Notes under the pieces: generated by a model
Seen by the model: the letters and a program-made list of their open reading frames with translations, nothing else
Databases searched by the model: none
What the model was told of the DNA's origin: nothing
Shown: one piece after another, positions 56,399-64,000 of the stretch
Layout of the letters: each line of letters begins with the position of its first letter
How positions within the stretch are numbered: position 1 is the first letter of the stretch
Source: a bacterium
Lineage (GTDB): Bacteria > Auribacterota > Auribacteria > Auribacterales > Auribacteraceae
DNA length: 64,000 bases
Direction: 5' to 3'
NCBI GenBank assembly: GCA_024233545.1
Contig: JACKPL010000006.1
Location: 1 to 64,000, forward strand
Program-made: the position numbers and the translations under genes

Positions 56399-57418
56399 AT
56401 GAAAAATATTCTGGTAACAGGCGGCGCAGGGTTTATCGGTTCTAATTTTATTCATTACCTCTTGGGTATATCATCCGATTATTCCATTATAAACGTTGAT
56501 TGTTTGACGTACGCCGGCAATTTGGAAAATCTTAGTGCAGTTGAACACCACCCTCAATACCGTTTTATAAAATCAAACATCAACAATGCAGAACTGATTG
56601 AACACATCATACGTTCTTATTCGATCGATACCATTGTAAACTTTGCCGCCGAATCACATGTCGATAGAAGTATTGAAGGACCGGAAATTTTCGTTACGAC
56701 AAATGTTCAGGGCACTCTCACATTACTTGAGGCGGCACGAAAACATTCAATAAAAAAATTCCTCCAAGTTTCTACCGATGAAGTATACGGTTCTCTAGGA
56801 AAAGAAGGCAAATTTACCGAAGACCTCCCTTTGCGTCCAAACAGTCCATACTCTGCAAGTAAAGCAAGCGCTGATCTTTTAGTGAGAGCATATGGCAAAA
56901 CATACGGATTTCCGGTGTTAATTACTCGCTGTTCAAATAACTACGGACCTTACCAATTCCCTGAAAAATTGATTCCTCTCATGATTAAAAATGCATTAGC
57001 CAACAAAAAACTGCCCGTTTACGGCAACGGTAAAAACGTTCGAGACTGGATTCATGTGCTTGACCATGCAAGTGCACTCTATACGGTTTTACTCCAAGGC
57101 AAGATTGGCGAAGTGTATAATGTGGGGGGCAATAATGAATGGGAAAACATCATGATCGTAAAAGAAATTCTGCGGCTATTAAATAAACCGGAATCGCTTA
57201 TTGAATTTGTTAAAGACCGTCCCGGACATGATTTTAGATATTCAATCGACAATACAAAAATAAAAAACGATTTGGGATGGGCACCCGCATATACTTTTGA
57301 ATCAGGCCTAAAAAATACCATTGATTGGTATCTCTCAAATGAGCAGTGGGTTGCTCACTGTACAAGCGGCGATTACCAAACGTACTACGAAAAAATGTAC
57401 GGCAACCGTGCTCTGTAA
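56399..57418 (+). CDS. rfbB: dTDP-glucose 4,6-dehydratase
   Basis: 339 residues from ATG 56399, with AGGAG 9 bases upstream; the frame extends 14 codons upstream but lacks homology. LVTGGAGFIGSNF binds NAD; VDCLTYAGNLENL, the STDEVYGS motif, and the YxxxK in SPYSASKAS are present. It makes dTDP-4-keto-6-deoxyglucose for rhamnose or related sugars. Its partners rfbA, rfbC and rfbD are not in the window. Confidence 0.95.
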   Translation: MKNILVTGGAGFIGSNFIHYLLGISSDYSIINVDCLTYAGNLENLSAVEHHPQYRFIKSNINNAELIEHIIRSYSIDTIVNFAAESHVDRSIEGPEIFVTTNVQGTLTLLEAARKHSIKKFLQVSTDEVYGSLGKEGKFTEDLPLRPNSPYSASKASADLLVRAYGKTYGFPVLITRCSNNYGPYQFPEKLIPLMIKNALANKKLPVYGNGKNVRDWIHVLDHASALYTVLLQGKIGEVYNVGGNNEWENIMIVKEILRLLNKPESLIEFVKDRPGHDFRYSIDNTKIKNDLGWAPAYTFESGLKNTIDWYLSNEQWVAHCTSGDYQTYYEKMYGNRAL

Positions 57419-57424
57419 TTCGTA

Positions 57425-58588
57425 CTATTCTTCCTGTGTGACTAAACTATAATAAAGGGTCTCAAGCCGATTGGTGATTTTGTCCCAGTCAAAGTTTTCG
57501 GTGATATACTCGACTGATTTGCGGCTTGCTTCTCTTACTTCCTTACTATGAGTAAGCAAATAATCCATTTTCTCCGATAAGTCATTTACGTCTTTATTCT
57601 TGAAGGAGAATCCAAATTCCAATTTTCCTTCCGGTGCAATAATTTCCATATTTTCAGGTATATCACTTGCTAAAACGCATCGTTCATAAGTCAATGCTTC
57701 AAGAATGACTAAAGGCAATCCTTCCATCTCTGACGGCAAAACAAAAAAATAGGCATTTGAGAATAATTCTTCTAATTCTTCACCGTGCAGAAAACCTGTA
57801 AAAAGGATTCGCGGATCATTTCCGGCAGATTCTTTAAGTGTCTTAACATAATGAGTTGTATAACTTGACCCGCCAACGATAACAAGTTTTTTATCTGTAT
57901 TCAGCTTTTTAAAAGCATCTATCAAATAATGGCATCCCTTTTCAGGCACTAGCCGGCTTACAAAAATGATATACGACTCTTTATCTAATCCATATTTCGT
58001 ATTGATAATTCGGGGAGAGCGGCAAACGCGCATTGTGTTGCCATTGGGAATATAGAGGATATCGGCATTGTATTTCTGGTCGTAATACTTCTTCAGTGTA
58101 CGAGATACCGCTATAGTTCGATTGGGAAAATAATATGACGTTTTCTCGCCAATTCTCAAACAATACGATGCAAATTTATTCCATTTTGAGCGCATCCAAT
58201 CTAATCCATGAACCGTGACAACTGTTTTTGAACCAAATAACCTCGGAAAAAAAGATAACAAAGATGGCCCTAAAGCATGAAAATGCACTATGTCATAGCG
58301 CCGCCACAATACATAAAATGTGGCAATAATACAATGGACTATTGCATCTAGATGCTTAGAATGAATGGTTGGGAATATCTTTATATTTGTACCGCCAAGG
58401 TCGATTTTCCCTTTTATTTCTTCGTATTTATTCTCCTTCATATAGTATGACCGTGCATAAACAGTAACTTCGTGCCCTTTGCGCGCTAACCGTGTAGAAA
58501 TTTCTTCTACATGCCGTTCTACGCCGCCATAGATTGCCGGTATTCCTTTTTGTCCAATCATTGCTATTCGGAGTTTTTTTTTGTGCAT
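57425..58588 (-). CDS. GT4 glycosyltransferase (DUF1972/rhamnosyl-type)
   Basis: 387 residues. The N-terminus AMIGQKGIPAIYGGVERHVEE is typical of the DUF1972-GT4 group; TVHGLDWMRSKW, YIIFVSRLVPEKGCHYLIDA, and AYFFVLPSEMEGLPLVILEAL give the GT-B nucleotide-sugar site. Converges on rfbB 6 bp away. Probably adds a sugar to the repeat unit of the exopolysaccharide; specificity unknown. Confidence 0.88.
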   Translation of the reverse strand: MHKKKLRIAMIGQKGIPAIYGGVERHVEEISTRLARKGHEVTVYARSYYMKENKYEEIKGKIDLGGTNIKIFPTIHSKHLDAIVHCIIATFYVLWRRYDIVHFHALGPSLLSFFPRLFGSKTVVTVHGLDWMRSKWNKFASYCLRIGEKTSYYFPNRTIAVSRTLKKYYDQKYNADILYIPNGNTMRVCRSPRIINTKYGLDKESYIIFVSRLVPEKGCHYLIDAFKKLNTDKKLVIVGGSSYTTHYVKTLKESAGNDPRILFTGFLHGEELEELFSNAYFFVLPSEMEGLPLVILEALTYERCVLASDIPENMEIIAPEGKLEFGFSFKNKDVNDLSEKMDYLLTHSKEVREASRKSVEYITENFDWDKITNRLETLYYSLVTQEE

Positions 58589-58695
58589 TAAATATACCTT
58601 TTAACGCGCAATCTTGCTTTATTATATAACAACATTATACTTAATCATAACATACTTTGCTAATATAAATAAGTGGATTCAGTAGGAATATGGTT

Positions 58696-60525
58696 TTAAG
58701 GCTTTTGATTCAAAAGCTTTTCCAATTTTCTATATTCAGATATAAATACTGCGTGGTGAGGTTCTAGAGCGATAGCGTCTTTTACTGCCTTATATGCCGA
58801 CTCGAATTGCTTATTTCGTTTTAGCAAGAGAGCTTTTTTGAACAAAAAGTCGCTTTCATATGGATTGTAGCGCAACGCGATATCATATAACTTAATGGCA
58901 TCACCAGCATTCTCTTTGCGGAAAAGGGATTTAGCATTAAGAATATCTCCAAGATTCGCATACACTTCAGGGTTGATAGGATCAAGATGTGCCGAAGTAA
59001 GAAAGTTTTTCTCAGCTTTATCCCATAAAACAGCATCTTTTAACAATTCTCCTTTATGAAAATTCAATTCGGCTAAGAACAATTTGCTTCCATGAACAAA
59101 CCCAATTCCTCCAGCAGTAATAAAAATTACCGCTACCAAAGCGCGTAAAAATAAATTGCGATTTATCTCAATAAACCGTATGAATTGGTCTTGTTCACTT
59201 TCAAAATTACGTGAACTGACGATAATTATTCCGGCAACAACCATAAGAAGGAGAGCATTTGAATATATCTGATTATTAAAATCGAATACTGCATGAACCA
59301 TCACGGCAACTAATGTAGAGAGAGAACAAATTAAAATTACTTGTTGGTCTCTGCGATCAAAAAACAGAGGTATTTTTCTTACTTGAATGAATAACATGCC
59401 ACAGAAAAGCAATACTAGGATTAATCCAAAGGCACCTAAATCATGAATTGTATTCAAATAATCATTGTGTGTATAAGTCACCTTTCGAACCAATTCTCTG
59501 TAACGCACAGAAGGGTACAACCATCTAAATGAACTGGGGCCATGCCCCCAAAGCGGGGCTTTTTTAATCAAAGAAACTGTATCTTTCCAGATATTTAAAC
59601 GACAAGCGGCACTTCCCTCTGTCGGCGTTATGGATAGCACGCGATCTTGGACAGGTTTGACAAATATTGCAATAAGCGTTAAACTTAATGCAACAACAAT
59701 TATCGGTAAAATCCAGCTATTGCCTCGATGGTCATCGCGCAATAATGCAAGAATAATAAAACAAATAAAAGCCGCTACTCCTCCTAACCATCCTCCTCTT
59801 GAAAAGGTCAGTATCCATCCGGATAACATAACAATAAATGCATATCCAATAAAGAGACGAGCGCCCATAACCAGATGAGACAATAAACATATCCCTAATG
59901 CAAAAGGGAAAATCAATTCCAGATATCCAGCTAAATGATTCGGACAGACAAACGTCCCACTTGCGCGATTCTCGTATTGCACCGGCTTTTCGCGAACCAA
60001 AACACCTGCAAATGTTTGAGCTTGTTCGCCATCAACTGTTTGTACAAGTTCTTGTCTCAACCCAACGCCATATACAATTTTCGTCTTCTTAAAATAATGG
60101 ATAAGCCCCAGTGAAGCCAGCACAACTCCGACCAACATGAGGGCAAGCAAAACAGTATACACATATTTTTTTCTATAAAAATTATTGATAAAAATAATGA
60201 ACAACAATCCGTAATCGATTGTTTTAATCAGTTCGATCCGAGCATAGTAAAGAATATCGGATTGATAAACATGAAATATAAGATACGCCGTAAACAAAAG
60301 TATCGGGATGTAAATAGGCGTTTTCAACAGCTTCACGTTACGAGCCGCAACCATTTTTATTCCCCATAAAACAGTCAATACAATAATGCCTAAATGGAAG
60401 ATATAGAGATGCAGTGTACTGACACCGCCAAAAGAAAGGGGCGATAGAACAAGAATCAACAATAAGATAATCATCATTATCCTATTGCATGTTCGTTCTA
60501 TATGAGACTCTACTCGCATTTTCAT
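58696..60525 (-). CDS. O-antigen ligase/polymerase-like membrane protein with C-terminal TPRs
   Basis: 609 residues with about 12 membrane helices (residues 15-470), the Wzy_C/O-antigen ligase fold; the large periplasmic loop contains GHGPSSFRWLYPSVRYRE and THNDYLNTIHDLG, the WaaL/Wzy signature. The last 110 residues hold TPR units (NPEVYANLGDILNAKS, YNPYESDFLFKKALL). It may polymerise or ligate the exopolysaccharide. In the leftward exopolysaccharide unit behind wza. Confidence 0.88.
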   Translation of the reverse strand: MKMRVESHIERTCNRIMMIILLLILVLSPLSFGGVSTLHLYIFHLGIIVLTVLWGIKMVAARNVKLLKTPIYIPILLFTAYLIFHVYQSDILYYARIELIKTIDYGLLFIIFINNFYRKKYVYTVLLALMLVGVVLASLGLIHYFKKTKIVYGVGLRQELVQTVDGEQAQTFAGVLVREKPVQYENRASGTFVCPNHLAGYLELIFPFALGICLLSHLVMGARLFIGYAFIVMLSGWILTFSRGGWLGGVAAFICFIILALLRDDHRGNSWILPIIVVALSLTLIAIFVKPVQDRVLSITPTEGSAACRLNIWKDTVSLIKKAPLWGHGPSSFRWLYPSVRYRELVRKVTYTHNDYLNTIHDLGAFGLILVLLFCGMLFIQVRKIPLFFDRRDQQVILICSLSTLVAVMVHAVFDFNNQIYSNALLLMVVAGIIIVSSRNFESEQDQFIRFIEINRNLFLRALVAVIFITAGGIGFVHGSKLFLAELNFHKGELLKDAVLWDKAEKNFLTSAHLDPINPEVYANLGDILNAKSLFRKENAGDAIKLYDIALRYNPYESDFLFKKALLLKRNKQFESAYKAVKDAIALEPHHAVFISEYRKLEKLLNQKP

Positions 60526-60564
60526 AGTATGTATATACTTTGAATTGGTTCATTCATGGCGCAC

Positions 60565-61152
60565 TTAAAAAGCGCTTTGAGGGACATTGACTACATCGCC
60601 CGGCTGTAATATGACGTCTTCACCTGTATCGCCAGTTTTTATAATGCGTTCAACATTAACTTTAATTGTTTGTTTCTGATTGCCAATTGTTCTTATAACA
60701 GCAACTTTATTTTCAGCCGCATAATCGGTAAAACCGCCTGCTTGGGTTATTGCGGTAAGCACTGTTACTGTTCCCTGCATGGGATATGCGCCCGGAAGCT
60801 TGACTTCTCCTAAAACATAATAACGCCGAGATAAAACGGCAACTGTTATATAGGGGTTTTTTAAATAATCCTGAGAATATAAATCGATTAGTTTACGTTC
60901 GATTTCCGTTATTGTTAACCCTGCTACTTTTACCGGGCCAATAAGAGGCATAAGCAATGTTCCATCGGGGGTTACTTCAGCGGATTCTTGGTTAAGGTCT
61001 AAATGCCGGTAGAATTTTATGGTTAAAATATCTTTCGGCTTTACGGTATATCCGAATGGCTGGCCTTCTTCGGTCTCTTGAGCATACAGAAAACCGCTTA
61101 TTACAGCAAACATCAAAAGAATACCCAAACACTTATATACCCGACTCACCAT
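60565..61152 (-). CDS. Polysaccharide export protein, Wza-like (SLBB)
   Basis: 195 residues with a signal peptide (residues 1-24, ending SGFLYAQ). YTVKPKDILTIKFY is the polysaccharide-export (PES) motif, and one SLBB domain follows (YVLGEVKLPGAYPMQG, ITQAGGFTDYA). It is shorter than E. coli Wza (about 380) and lacks the lipobox, so it is a minimal Wza that may need another outer-membrane protein; the barrel at 63558 is a candidate. 30 bp from the Wzc-like gene. Confidence 0.9.
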   Translation of the reverse strand: MVSRVYKCLGILLMFAVISGFLYAQETEEGQPFGYTVKPKDILTIKFYRHLDLNQESAEVTPDGTLLMPLIGPVKVAGLTITEIERKLIDLYSQDYLKNPYITVAVLSRRYYVLGEVKLPGAYPMQGTVTVLTAITQAGGFTDYAAENKVAVIRTIGNQKQTIKVNVERIIKTGDTGEDVILQPGDVVNVPQSAF

Positions 61153-61182
61153 TAGCGGATGTCTCCTTACGTAGTTATCTCT

Positions 61183-62619
61183 CTATACGGTACTTTTAAT
61201 TTTTTGTTCCACAGACCCGCCTGTTGAATCGGGCGGCTCATTCTTTCTCTCTGCAGAAGACTCTTCATACCCTCTGCTCTGATAATATCGATAATTATGG
61301 CGATAATAAAAAAAGTCTTCGCGTTTCAAATTTACTTCGTTAAGTATGGCGCCGATTAAATTCCCTTCAGCGTTTTCAATCGCTTTTACTGCTCGGTATG
61401 CCACTTCTTTTGGAAACTTCCGATACCCAAGAACCAATAAAACGGCATCAACCTCGCTTGCCATAATAGAACTATCGCTTATTCCCATAATTGGCGGAGA
61501 ATCAAAGAATATCAAATCAAAGTTTTCTTTTAATTCTTCTATCATTGACTGTACATTTTTTATTTCAAAAAACGTATTAAGGTCAACATGCCCTTTCCCG
61601 CACGGCAGATAGCTGAGGTTATCAACTTCTGTTGTACGTATGACGTCGGAATACGATAGATTATTCGACATCACATCAATAATACCTCGTTCGGGCGGAT
61701 TGATTTCAAGCATGCGATAGACACTTGGTCGGCGTAAATCCGACTCAACTATTAAAACCCGGTCTCCTGCTTGAGCGGCTGTTATCGCAAGGTTAACTAA
61801 GGTTGTTGTTTTTCCTTCGCCGACTCCACCGCTCGTAATCATTATGGTTTTAATCTTCTTTTTCTGCCGCGCAAAATCAATGTTAGTGCGCAATATTCGG
61901 TATGCTTCATAATTGGCAGAAAAAGGGCCTTCTTTAGTTAAAAGTTCAACTTTTTGCGGTATTACACCCAAAATTGGAAGTTGGAGGTATTGTTCAACAT
62001 CGTTAATTGTTTTTACTGAAATATCAAGATACTCAATAAAGAATGCTAATCCTAAACCTATAATAAGCCCTGTCAATATGCTCAACGCTATATTTAATGG
62101 TTTGTTAGGTTTCGCAAAGGCGCCTTCAAGAGCAGGCACAGCTTTTTCAATAATTTCAACACTGGTAATTGGTAAACTTTCGACAACATCCTGCTCTTTA
62201 AGATTTTGCTGTAAGAGCATATACATTTGTTTATTCGTTTCAACTTCCCGTTCAAGTCGGATATAGTCGAGTTCTTTGTCATCAAGGTCTTTGAGTTCAT
62301 CCTTTGCCTGCTCTAAAACTTTAAAAAGCGTCTCTTCTCTGACTTTTGCAACTTCATATTCTGTTTGCAGACCATTCATAATGCCTTGAATTTCTGCCGC
62401 TAACTTGTCTTTTGATTCTTGAACGCGCGATTTCCCTTCAAGAATGAGCGGATGTTTATCTAAATATTGTTCTTGCAAAGCAGATAACTCAATTTGAGCA
62501 TTTGCTAAAGTATCTTTTAATGATGTTAAATTAGGATAATGTTCGGTTACTACAATCGCATGGAGTTTTTCTTCATCGGACAACTTCTGCAACTCTTGGA
62601 TCAAAACTTCTTTCTGCAA
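61183..62619 (-). CDS. Wzc-type tyrosine autokinase, C-terminal part of a frame-broken gene
   Basis: 478 residues: end of the periplasmic coiled coil, a second membrane helix (KPLNIALSILTGLIIGLGLAF), and a BY-kinase domain with Walker A SGGVGEGKTT, A' VESDLRRPS and Walker B LIFFDSPP, plus a Tyr cluster at the end (EDFFYYRHNYRYYQSRGYEE) that is autophosphorylated in this class. The start here is not a true one: the Wzz-domain fragment 62700-63326 joins it once an A is added at 62705-62709, giving about 714 residues, the usual length. Confidence 0.9.
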   Translation of the reverse strand: MQKEVLIQELQKLSDEEKLHAIVVTEHYPNLTSLKDTLANAQIELSALQEQYLDKHPLILEGKSRVQESKDKLAAEIQGIMNGLQTEYEVAKVREETLFKVLEQAKDELKDLDDKELDYIRLEREVETNKQMYMLLQQNLKEQDVVESLPITSVEIIEKAVPALEGAFAKPNKPLNIALSILTGLIIGLGLAFFIEYLDISVKTINDVEQYLQLPILGVIPQKVELLTKEGPFSANYEAYRILRTNIDFARQKKKIKTIMITSGGVGEGKTTTLVNLAITAAQAGDRVLIVESDLRRPSVYRMLEINPPERGIIDVMSNNLSYSDVIRTTEVDNLSYLPCGKGHVDLNTFFEIKNVQSMIEELKENFDLIFFDSPPIMGISDSSIMASEVDAVLLVLGYRKFPKEVAYRAVKAIENAEGNLIGAILNEVNLKREDFFYYRHNYRYYQSRGYEESSAERKNEPPDSTGGSVEQKIKSTV

Positions 62620-62699
62620 CCGCTCGGTTTTCGCTTTAAGGTAATCAGCATTGAATTCTGCTAATTGCTGTTTATCGATATTAAATCCTTGTACAAAAC

Positions 62700-63326
62700 T
62701 TAGATTTTTCTCTTTTTTATTTCTTCGAGCGCTATTTCCGATTCGTTCAGTTTCTCGCGGGTTTTATGTAATTCATCGCGCAATTTCTCAACTGCATCGC
62801 TTACTTCCTTTTTTCTTACGCTCAGACGCTGTTCTTGATATGCTTCAGCTATTGCGTTAGCAATATCAGCCGCCAAAAAACGGTTTTTATTATAAACGAT
62901 AACTTCAAGTATATTCGTGTTGCGGTATTGCTGAACTTCTATGTTTTCCCGTAACAATTCCAATGTCTTTTCAAGCTCGAGCAATTCTCCTTCCCTACCT
63001 GATAATTTGGTTTGAAGGTCTAATTGCTGAATAACTTCTTTGAGGACAGTCTTACTCTGAATAATTTCATATTGTGTTTGATAATAATACGGATCATATG
63101 TTTCAAACACTTGCTGGTTATTGAAAATATTGATTTCAGGACGTTGCTTTTCTACAAGTAAACGAGTCGAAGACATATAAACGGGTGTTTGTACAAACGT
63201 CCACACCGTTGTGGTCATAACGATAATAAAAAATGCAGCAAATACGACATCTTTACGTTTTTTAATAATTTTCCAGTAATCTAAAAAATGTAATTCTTTT
63301 ACATTATCTTTGATGTTTATTTGCAT
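62700..63326 (-). CDS. Wzz/chain-length domain, N-terminal part of the split Wzc-type protein
   Basis: 208 residues: a cytosolic start, membrane helix VVFAAFFIIVMTTTVWTFV (about 29-48), and a Wzz domain (YMSSTRLLVEKQRPEI) with periplasmic coiled coil ending EIALEEIKKR. It then stops at a UAA in an A/T run. With one added A the frame reads KNLSFVQGFNIDKQQLAEF and flows into the 61183-62619 ORF, so the two are one protein. Controls chain length and export. Confidence 0.88.
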   Translation of the reverse strand: MQINIKDNVKELHFLDYWKIIKKRKDVVFAAFFIIVMTTTVWTFVQTPVYMSSTRLLVEKQRPEINIFNNQQVFETYDPYYYQTQYEIIQSKTVLKEVIQQLDLQTKLSGREGELLELEKTLELLRENIEVQQYRNTNILEVIVYNKNRFLAADIANAIAEAYQEQRLSVRKKEVSDAVEKLRDELHKTREKLNESEIALEEIKKRKI

Positions 63327-63557
63327 TTTTTACTCCGTTGATATTCCTTGATTACAAACATGGCATAGACTGAAAATACAGGTTTCATATTTATTTTTAT
63401 CGTCATTTATTCAGTATAAGTTTATGCTTTTATTCTTTTACACAAAACCTAGATACAAAACCCGCAAAAATTTCTATTTTATACTAAACCATACTGCCTG
63501 AAGCATGCCTGCTTCATTCCGAATCGTTTTAGATCATGAAGAATAAACATTGCACAA

Positions 63558-64000
63558 TTAAAATATTGCGTTTACACCAGTAAAATATTCATTTCTTTGA
63601 TATGTTGAACCGGTAAAATCAGAATCGCTATCAGTACGGCGGTATCCCAATTCATAAAATAACCATGGAGTTACCTGATAACTCACCACAGCTCCCATTC
63701 TAAAAACTTTAGTTGAAGGGTGGTCAAGCAACGGCAGTTTCACTAATAAACCACCGTCTTCCGTAGTTGTGAACAAGGTACCTAAATAATTTTCATCTAT
63801 ATACAAGAAACTCAAGTCTACAGTTACTTTCGGCAATATTCTATACGAAACTTGCAACGAATACGATTCCACATCGGCATCGGTAAAGGAAGTTTGTTCT
63901 GTTGTTGTGGTAAGGAGCGAGTATCCTAAGGTAATAACGGCATTTCTAAAATAATTTGTTGTGAGGCGAGCGGTCACAAACGGGTTATGTCCCACATCGG
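63558..64000 (-). CDS. Outer-membrane beta-barrel protein, C-terminal part, 5' end outside the window
   Basis: The frame is open to the window edge. Alternating amphipathic strands (TTNYFRNAVITLGYSLL, SLQVSYRILPKVTVDLSFLY, LFYELGYRRTD) and the final phenylalanine in EYFTGVNAIF mark the C-terminal strands of an outer-membrane barrel recognised by BamA. Position directly upstream of the Wzz/Wza genes suggests an exopolysaccharide secretion porin. The family is not identified beyond that. Confidence 0.7.
   Translation of the reverse strand, partial: DVGHNPFVTARLTTNYFRNAVITLGYSLLTTTTEQTSFTDADVESYSLQVSYRILPKVTVDLSFLYIDENYLGTLFTTTEDGGLLVKLPLLDHPSTKVFRMGAVVSYQVTPWLFYELGYRRTDSDSDFTGSTYQRNEYFTGVNAIF

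Overview
The window looks like a chromosome segment (about 40% GC by eye, not counted) from an uncultivated Gram-negative bacterium. Evidence for an outer membrane: LPS-type heptosyltransferases and WaaP-like kinases, a Wza/Wzc-type export system, and an outer-membrane barrel. A giant secreted subtilase ends in DxDxDG calcium repeats and a C-terminal beta-sandwich of the type common in PVC-group and Omnitrophota/Auribacterota-like genomes. That placement is inference from protein style only; no rRNA or tRNA gene was recognised.

Layout. (1) 1-2373: tail of a type III-A CRISPR operon (partial csm4, csm5 with an inserted zinc ribbon); no CRISPR array is visible. (2) 2384-6389: a REC-histidine kinase preceded by a 39-codon small ORF, a 440-residue protein of unknown function, and an RNase Z-like metallo-beta-lactamase. 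(3) 6541-20124: one 13.6 kb gene for a 4527-residue secreted subtilase carrying six repeats of about 550 residues. (4) 20125-21453: gene-poor, with a decayed membrane glycosyltransferase, a 13-bp tandem repeat, a small 102-residue protein and a terminator. (5) 21444-32335, minus strand: an envelope polysaccharide operon with a macro-domain protein, WaaF-like heptosyltransferase, four WaaP/InaA-type kinase domains, GT4, undecaprenyl-phosphate sugar transferase, GT2, WaaC-like heptosyltransferase, an AcpS-like protein and asd. (6) 32438-45265: mixed genes including a Nudix hydrolase, an STT3-like oligosaccharyltransferase, an Elp3-like radical SAM protein, a double-domain M16 peptidase, AIM24, HIT, a PMT-TPR membrane protein and a zinc metallopeptidase. 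(7) 45286-52079: rplU-rpmA-obg-proB-proA-nadD-rsfS-argS behind a consensus sigma70 promoter. (8) 52427-64000: prmA and an exopolysaccharide locus (UGM-like flavoprotein, UDP-sugar dehydrogenase, rfbB, GT4, O-antigen ligase, Wza, Wzz/Wzc, outer-membrane barrel).

The strongest unexpected pattern is a series of single-base frame breaks. At least eight lie almost all in envelope-polysaccharide genes, and every one is repaired by adding one base, usually in a short A or T run. In each case the protein family continues smoothly in the neighbouring frame, so the separate ORFs are pieces of one gene. Once the frame is restored, the kinases resolve into two double-kinase polypeptides, the macro-domain protein becomes full length, and the Wzz and Wzc pieces join. 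This could be systematic homopolymer undercalling in the assembly, real decay, or phase variation. The sequence alone cannot decide, but the long housekeeping operon is unaffected.
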